NCBI GenBank assembly: GCA_903837025.1 | Contig: CAILTC010000391.1 | Coordinates: 1-11,471 of the forward strand | Length of the DNA stretch: 11,471 nt | Source: an uncultured Bacteroidota bacterium | GTDB lineage: Bacteria > Bacteroidota > Bacteroidia > Flavobacteriales > Flavobacteriaceae | Direction: 5' to 3' | The notes under the pieces: generated by a model | Told to the model about the DNA's origin: nothing | The model's database searches: none | The model's input: the letters and a program-made list of their open reading frames with translations, nothing else | Position numbers and translations under genes: made by a program | Shown: positions 7,450-11,471 of the stretch, piece by piece | Numbering within the stretch: position 1 is the stretch's first letter | Layout: each line of letters begins with the position of its first letter

Positions 7450-7487
7450 AAAAAAAAACGGCATCGCTTTTAGGTCGATACCGTTTT
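7450..7487 (-). terminator. Intrinsic terminator after the TonB-dependent receptor
   Basis: A 12-pair stem (7455-7466 with 7476-7487) has one G-U pair when read as the leftward transcript, and a nine-base loop. An unbroken run of nine U residues overlaps the end of the stem and continues past it. The G-U pair would be an A-C mismatch on the other strand, so it is oriented for the receptor gene, whose stop is about 20 bases upstream. Confidence 0.88.
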
Positions 7488-7506
7488 GTAAGCATTAGCT
7501 TATATA

Positions 7507-10299
7507 TTAGAAATTGTAACGTAAACTAAAGTTCCATGTTCTTCCGAAACCAAAGTAAACTTGGTTCGCTGTTGCTACACCATTGTATAAAGCTCCTGCT
7601 TGTGCATAAGTTGTCGTTCCTGTCTTAATATCTGAAGCGAAAATATTAGTTTTTGCTTCTGCAATATAAACTTTATCAAAAACATTATTCACATTCAATC
7701 TAAAATTAAGTGAATTGTCTTTGTTTTTACCTACTAGCATTTTATAAGAGAAACCAGCATCTGCTAAACCATAATTAGGCAATTGCAAAGAACCTTTATT
7801 AGTTGAAGATGAAAAGTTAGATGGTGAAATTGCAGCATATAATTTATCATTAAAATTATAGTTAGCATCAACAATTACTCGCGTAAGAACTTCGTAAGAA
7901 GCACCCAAAGAAGCAGTAGTCTGAGCAGCATCACCTACTCTTACTTTGTCTAAATACAAGGTTGTAGCCGTTCCTCCAGCAACTGGATTATTAGAAGCAT
8001 CATATCTATTACTGACACTATTTCCTTTGTAAACCCATTCTCCCATAGACACCATTGCATTTACTTTTAACTTATCATTAATTCTAGCATTTGCTTCAAG
8101 TTCAACACCGGAGTGAACTTCAGTAATTCCTGAAAAATCAAAGTATCCACCTGGATTATCAACCGCTCCATCCGTAGATCTTTGGTATCTGTCTTTCCAA
8201 GTCGTGTGATATAAATTTAATTTAGCATTGAACATTCTTGAAGTAAAACCATATCCTGCTTCAAATCCAGCTATTTTTTCGTTTTTTAAATTCCCGTTTA
8301 CCAAAGACTTGTTGTTTGGATAAACCGAGTTAAAGGCAGGTTGTTTTGAATAATATCCTGCATTTACAAAAACATTGTTTTGCTCGTTGATATTGTAGTT
8401 TGCACCTGCTTTAGCGTTTCCACCCAAAATATTTTTAAAGTCAGTACTCGAAAGCGGATTAGTTAATAAATACGTAAAAGCATCTACTTTTTTGAAACCT
8501 TGCTCAGAAACTGCACCTTGAACAAAAGCAGTTAAATCATCTTTAGAATATTCTAATTGTGTAAAGGCACCGTACCAATTCACTTTGCTATAATAATTAT
8601 AACCAACTCTTCCGTCAGCAGCAGCTTGCGCAAATGGGTTTAATGATGGACTCACAGAATACGTTTGACTTACAGCATAAATAGGTGTATTTGCATCATT
8701 AGAACCTGTTGGATTATTATAATTAGCATTTAGGATTGTACCTCCTAATAAAGTGTTTACATTTTGATAATGAATTCCTTTATATGTTCTTGCGTCAAGA
8801 CCTATATCCCATGTCAAAGTTTTAGAGAGTTTTTTATCCAAAGAAATGATTGCTCCATACCAGTCATGAGAGTTGTAAGAAGAAACTCTTGAAATACCGT
8901 TTGTTAAAGTATTTGCTGAATTTAAAGTGTTCTGATATTGACCTCCAACAGCTGTTCTTGTCAAAGTTTTAGTAACACCATTAACAACTACTGATATTGG
9001 TTGACCAGAGTTATAGGCTTGAATTTTATCAAAATCTACTAAACCATTTGAAGTTCTAAAAGCAGCATTCAAGTAGTTTAATCCTTGAACAGCACCATAT
9101 CCGCCTGAACCTCCGCCACGACCCCAAGATCCGTAGAATACAGTTGATAATTTTGTTGTTTCATTGATTTTCCAATCCCAGTTAATAGAAGCTACTGGTT
9201 TATGATAAAAGTTTCTTTTCATATTAAACTCCTGACCTCCTAAAGTTCCCCAATCTGAGTTATACTTTGTGTTTGGCTTAGCAAGAGTACCGTATTGTTG
9301 GTAAGTAGCTAGTGTGATAAAAGAACTTCTTTGGTCGTGCCATTGAGGAGCACCTGTGAAAGAGAATTGAATATCATGTTTGTCATTTGGTTTGTAACCA
9401 AAGGCAATATAATAGTTTTTACCTTCAAATTTCGTTCCATCAACATATCCGTTTCCTGTAGTAGAACTCAATAAAACAGAAGCTGAAAAACCATTTTTCA
9501 TAACCCCTGTATTGTAAGATCCTTGTACTTTCAAATAATCATTATCCCCAAAAGAAGTAGAGGCAGAACCACCTTCTTTCATCTCAGATGATTTTGTAAT
9601 AACATTAATTGTACCTCCTACAGAGGCAATCGCTAGTTTAGACGAACCTAAACCTCTTTGCACTTGCATAGCCGAAGTTACATCAGACAAACCTGCCCAG
9701 TTACTCCAATATACAGATGCATTTTCCATATCATTTACCGGAACCCCATTGATCATAACCGCAATATTATTTTGGCTAAATCCACGAATATTGATTCTTG
9801 AATCTCCAAAACCACCACCTGCTTTTGTAGCATATACAGAAGGAGTGTTTTTAAGAATTTCAGGAAATTCCTGAGTTCCTAACTTTTCTTGAATTTCGGC
9901 CGCTTTAATAGTAGAAACAGCAACCGGTGTTTTTCTGTCTTTTGCAATATCTAAAACTCCTGATGTAACAACAATTTCTTTCAATTCATTTGAATTTCCT
10001 GATAAAATGATTGTTCCTAAATCAGTAGTCGCTCCATTTGAAACAGTATATTTAACTGTCTTTGTTTCATAACCTATAAATGTAATGACCACTTCTCCTA
10101 CTTTTGCCGAAGCATTAATAGAAAATTTACCATCGAAATCTGCAGTTGCTGCAATTTTTGTTCCTTTGATCGCAACATTTGCACCTGGCAAAGAACTTTG
10201 ACCATCTGTAATCTTTCCAATAATTTTTCCTTGTGAAAATACCGTCGAAATTACCATAAAGAGTAATCCAGAAAGTAACCAATTTTTGATTGTTTTCAT
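7507..10299 (-). CDS. TonB-dependent outer-membrane receptor with carboxypeptidase-regulatory-like N-terminal domain
   Basis: This is a 930-residue outer-membrane active transporter. Residues 1-23 form a signal peptide (hydrophobic core, ending VFSQ). Residues about 24-98 are a carboxypeptidase-regulatory-like beta domain (GKIIGKITDG, LPGANVAIKGT, DGKFSI, VITFIGYET). A TonB-box-like ELKEIVVTSG is at 105-114. The plug spans about 122-236 with RINIRGFSQNNIAVMINGVPVND, split by Arg172 and Gly173 of the RGF motif, and ends at GGTINVITKSS. The remaining 690 residues form the barrel, ending in SLRYNF with a terminal Phe as outer-membrane proteins usually have. No SusD-like lipoprotein gene is adjacent, so it is not a typical SusCD pair, and the substrate (metal chelate, vitamin, sugar or peptide) cannot be told. 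The gene is transcribed alone, with a -7 box upstream and a strong terminator downstream. Confidence 0.94.
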   Translation of the reverse strand: MKTIKNWLLSGLLFMVISTVFSQGKIIGKITDGQSSLPGANVAIKGTKIAATADFDGKFSINASAKVGEVVITFIGYETKTVKYTVSNGATTDLGTIILSGNSNELKEIVVTSGVLDIAKDRKTPVAVSTIKAAEIQEKLGTQEFPEILKNTPSVYATKAGGGFGDSRINIRGFSQNNIAVMINGVPVNDMENASVYWSNWAGLSDVTSAMQVQRGLGSSKLAIASVGGTINVITKSSEMKEGGSASTSFGDNDYLKVQGSYNTGVMKNGFSASVLLSSTTGNGYVDGTKFEGKNYYIAFGYKPNDKHDIQFSFTGAPQWHDQRSSFITLATYQQYGTLAKPNTKYNSDWGTLGGQEFNMKRNFYHKPVASINWDWKINETTKLSTVFYGSWGRGGGSGGYGAVQGLNYLNAAFRTSNGLVDFDKIQAYNSGQPISVVVNGVTKTLTRTAVGGQYQNTLNSANTLTNGISRVSSYNSHDWYGAIISLDKKLSKTLTWDIGLDARTYKGIHYQNVNTLLGGTILNANYNNPTGSNDANTPIYAVSQTYSVSPSLNPFAQAAADGRVGYNYYSKVNWYGAFTQLEYSKDDLTAFVQGAVSEQGFKKVDAFTYLLTNPLSSTDFKNILGGNAKAGANYNINEQNNVFVNAGYYSKQPAFNSVYPNNKSLVNGNLKNEKIAGFEAGYGFTSRMFNAKLNLYHTTWKDRYQRSTDGAVDNPGGYFDFSGITEVHSGVELEANARINDKLKVNAMVSMGEWVYKGNSVSNRYDASNNPVAGGTATTLYLDKVRVGDAAQTTASLGASYEVLTRVIVDANYNFNDKLYAAISPSNFSSSTNKGSLQLPNYGLADAGFSYKMLVGKNKDNSLNFRLNVNNVFDKVYIAEAKTNIFASDIKTGTTTYAQAGALYNGVATANQVYFGFGRTWNFSLRYNF

Positions 10300-10322
10300 A
10301 TTGTTTAGTTATTTATTTTTGG

Positions 10323-10330
10323 CAAAATTA
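10323..10330 (-). promoter_or_regulatory. -7 box (TAATTTTG) for the TonB-dependent receptor
   Basis: TAATTTTGC on the minus strand fits the Bacteroidota consensus TAnnTTTG followed by C. Transcription would begin near 10316, giving a roughly 17-base A-rich leader before the ATG at 10299. A convincing -33 TTG at 19 bases is lacking. An 8-base palindrome, TAACGTTA, lies at 10358-10365, just upstream of the core promoter, and could be part of an operator, though it may be chance. Confidence 0.6.
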
Positions 10331-10551
10331 TAACATTTCTTCCATAATAAGTTAAGATAACGTTAATTATATCTCCTTTTCAGATACTGGTTTTTTTATG
10401 AGCTTTTTTATATTTAAAAGATTAAAAATTGACAAAAAAATTATTTTATTATCAGTTTTAATGTTAATGCCATAAACTTATCAAAATTAAATCCTGCGAA
10501 AATTAAGATTATATGTCAAAAAATCAATTTCAATTAAAGATATATAGCCAT
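10331..10551 (-). other. AT-rich intergenic region upstream of the TonB-dependent receptor
   Basis: The gap between pgi and the receptor is 313 bases, and this is the part not covered by the promoter box or terminator. It is very AT-rich, with no credible small ORF, RNA gene or riboswitch that I can recognise. It holds the TAACGTTA palindrome (10358-10365) and a second TAATTTTG on the minus strand at 10482-10489. That second box is identical to the proximal one and might be an alternative promoter with a leader of about 180 bases. Confidence 0.5.
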
Positions 10552-10580
10552 AAAAAAACCCTGATTTATAAAAATCAGGG
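10552..10580 (-). terminator. Intrinsic terminator after pgi
   Basis: A perfect nine-pair stem (10559-10567 with 10572-10580, GC-rich at its base: CCCTGATTT) closes a four-base loop. On the leftward transcript it is followed at once by a run of seven U residues. It lies about 32 bases past the pgi stop codon. Confidence 0.92.
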
Positions 10581-10612
10581 AATTATTAAAAACTTGTATA
10601 GCAAAAAAGTAA

Positions 10613-11471
10613 CTATTTATTCTTCAAAAAGTGCTCTAACAAAAAGCTAGTGGAACTATCATGATTATTAACAGTTTTAGAGTTAATTTCTGTTAGAATA
10701 GAATTGGCTAATTGTTTACCAAGTTCAACTCCCCATTGATCAAAACTAAAAATATTCCATATAATTCCTTGCACAAAAATCTTATGTTCATATAAGGCTA
10801 TCAATGAACCTAAAGATTTTGGCGTCAATTTTTGTATTAATAAAGTATTGGTTGGTTTATTCCCTGCAAATACTTTAAAAGGCAAAAGAAACTCTGCTTT
10901 TTCCTTAGAAAGTCCTTGTTTATCAAATTCGGCTTGAACTTGCTCCTCTGTTTTACCATTCATCAATGCTTCAGTTTGTGCAAAAAAGTTCGACATTAAC
11001 TTATCATGATGATCTTCATTACCATACAATGGTTTTATAAATCCAATAAAATCAGTAGGAATCAACTTGGTTCCTTGATGAATTAATTGAAAAAAAGCAT
11101 GTTGCGAATTCGTTCCTGGCTCTCCCCAAATAATAGTTCCGGTTTGATAATTTACAGGTTTCCCATCTCGACCAACACTTTTACCATTACTTTCCATGGT
11201 TCCTTGTTGCAAATAAGGGGCTAATTTTTGCAGATATTGTGTGTATGGAATTAATGCTTCACTTTCGGCACCAAAAAAGTTGTTATACCATATACTTAGC
11301 AAAGCCAAAGTAACTGGGATATTTTTGTCAAAAGATTCTGATTTGAAATGGTTATCCATTTCGTTGGCCCCATTTAATAATTCTTCGAAATTATCATATC
11401 CACCAGCCAAACTTATAGAACGTCCACAAGCACTCCACAGAGAAAAAAGACAGCCCACCAAATCCCACACC
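10613..11471 (-). CDS. pgi: Glucose-6-phosphate isomerase, C-terminal half (5' partial)
   Basis: This enzyme interconverts glucose 6-phosphate and fructose 6-phosphate in cytoplasmic glycolysis and gluconeogenesis. About 286 of roughly 545 residues are present; the frame is open to the right edge, so the GTG at 11468-11470 is an internal Val. Family landmarks are [26 protein letters not shown] with the catalytic Glu at 11120-11122, [12 protein letters not shown] with the catalytic His, [23 protein letters not shown] and [12 protein letters not shown] with the catalytic Lys at 10715-10717. The tail [12 protein letters not shown] resembles that of the long bacterial form. The first visible signature is damaged: [14 protein letters not shown] replaces the expected VGGRFSLWSA-V/I-GLS. 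All other blocks are intact, so I take this as probable read error near an assembly edge, not gene decay. A terminator follows; the promoter is outside. Confidence 0.95.
   Translation of the reverse strand, partial: VWDLVGCLFSLWSACGRSISLAGGYDNFEELLNGANEMDNHFKSESFDKNIPVTLALLSIWYNNFFGAESEALIPYTQYLQKLAPYLQQGTMESNGKSVGRDGKPVNYQTGTIIWGEPGTNSQHAFFQLIHQGTKLIPTDFIGFIKPLYGNEDHHDKLMSNFFAQTEALMNGKTEEQVQAEFDKQGLSKEKAEFLLPFKVFAGNKPTNTLLIQKLTPKSLGSLIALYEHKIFVQGIIWNIFSFDQWGVELGKQLANSILTEINSKTVNNHDSSTSFLLEHFLKNK

Noticed and set aside
6363..10299. Membrane protein, RlpA-like protein and receptor considered as one operon forming a new uptake system
   Set aside because: Strong terminators follow the receptor and the membrane protein, separate -7 boxes precede them, and their predicted roles do not connect.
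10430..10455. TTGACA-like sequence followed by TATTAT as a sigma-70-type promoter
   Set aside because: The spacing is about 12 bases, not 17, and Bacteroidota use a different promoter consensus. No rightward gene follows.

Overview
The window looks like chromosomal DNA of a Flavobacterium-type member of the Bacteroidota. The evidence is low G+C, A-rich leaders without clear Shine-Dalgarno sequences, several TAnnTTTG (-7) promoter boxes, a surface protein with the type IX secretion (T9SS) type B sorting domain, and a TonB-dependent receptor with an N-terminal carboxypeptidase-regulatory-like domain. The genus is inferred from these family traits, not from a marker gene.

Layout, left to right. 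(1) 1-4474 (+): the 3' part of a very large secreted protein. It has a choice-of-anchor-L-type domain, Ig-like modules, nine tandem repeats of about 72 residues, further Ig-like modules and a T9SS type B sorting domain. Its start lies off the left edge. (2) 4653-5735 (-): DNA polymerase IV (dinB), convergent with the surface protein. (3) 5892-6362 (+): a CYTH-domain protein divergent from dinB. Its stop codon abuts the stop of the next gene with no base between. (4) 6363-6902 (-): a short secreted RlpA-like double-psi beta-barrel protein. (5) 6985-7407 (-): a 140-residue four-helix membrane protein whose start should be moved 57 bases downstream from the longest ORF. (6) 7507-10299 (-): a TonB-dependent outer-membrane receptor. 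(7) 10613-11471 (-): the C-terminal half of glucose-6-phosphate isomerase (pgi), cut by the right edge.

The four leftward genes from pgi to the RlpA-like gene point the same way, but they do not look like one operon. Good intrinsic terminators follow pgi, the receptor and the membrane protein, and -7 boxes precede the receptor and the membrane protein. The neighbours cover surface display, nutrient uptake, cell-wall work, central metabolism and lesion bypass, and suggest no shared pathway.

I see no CRISPR array, insertion sequence, tRNA or rRNA, phage gene, toxin-antitoxin pair or recognisable defence cluster. The points most worth a second look are the repeat array with its complementary cysteine losses in the last two repeats, and a cluster of apparent G/T swaps that breaks the pgi active-site signature at the right edge and looks like sequencing error. 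I do not think the window holds a new multi-gene system.
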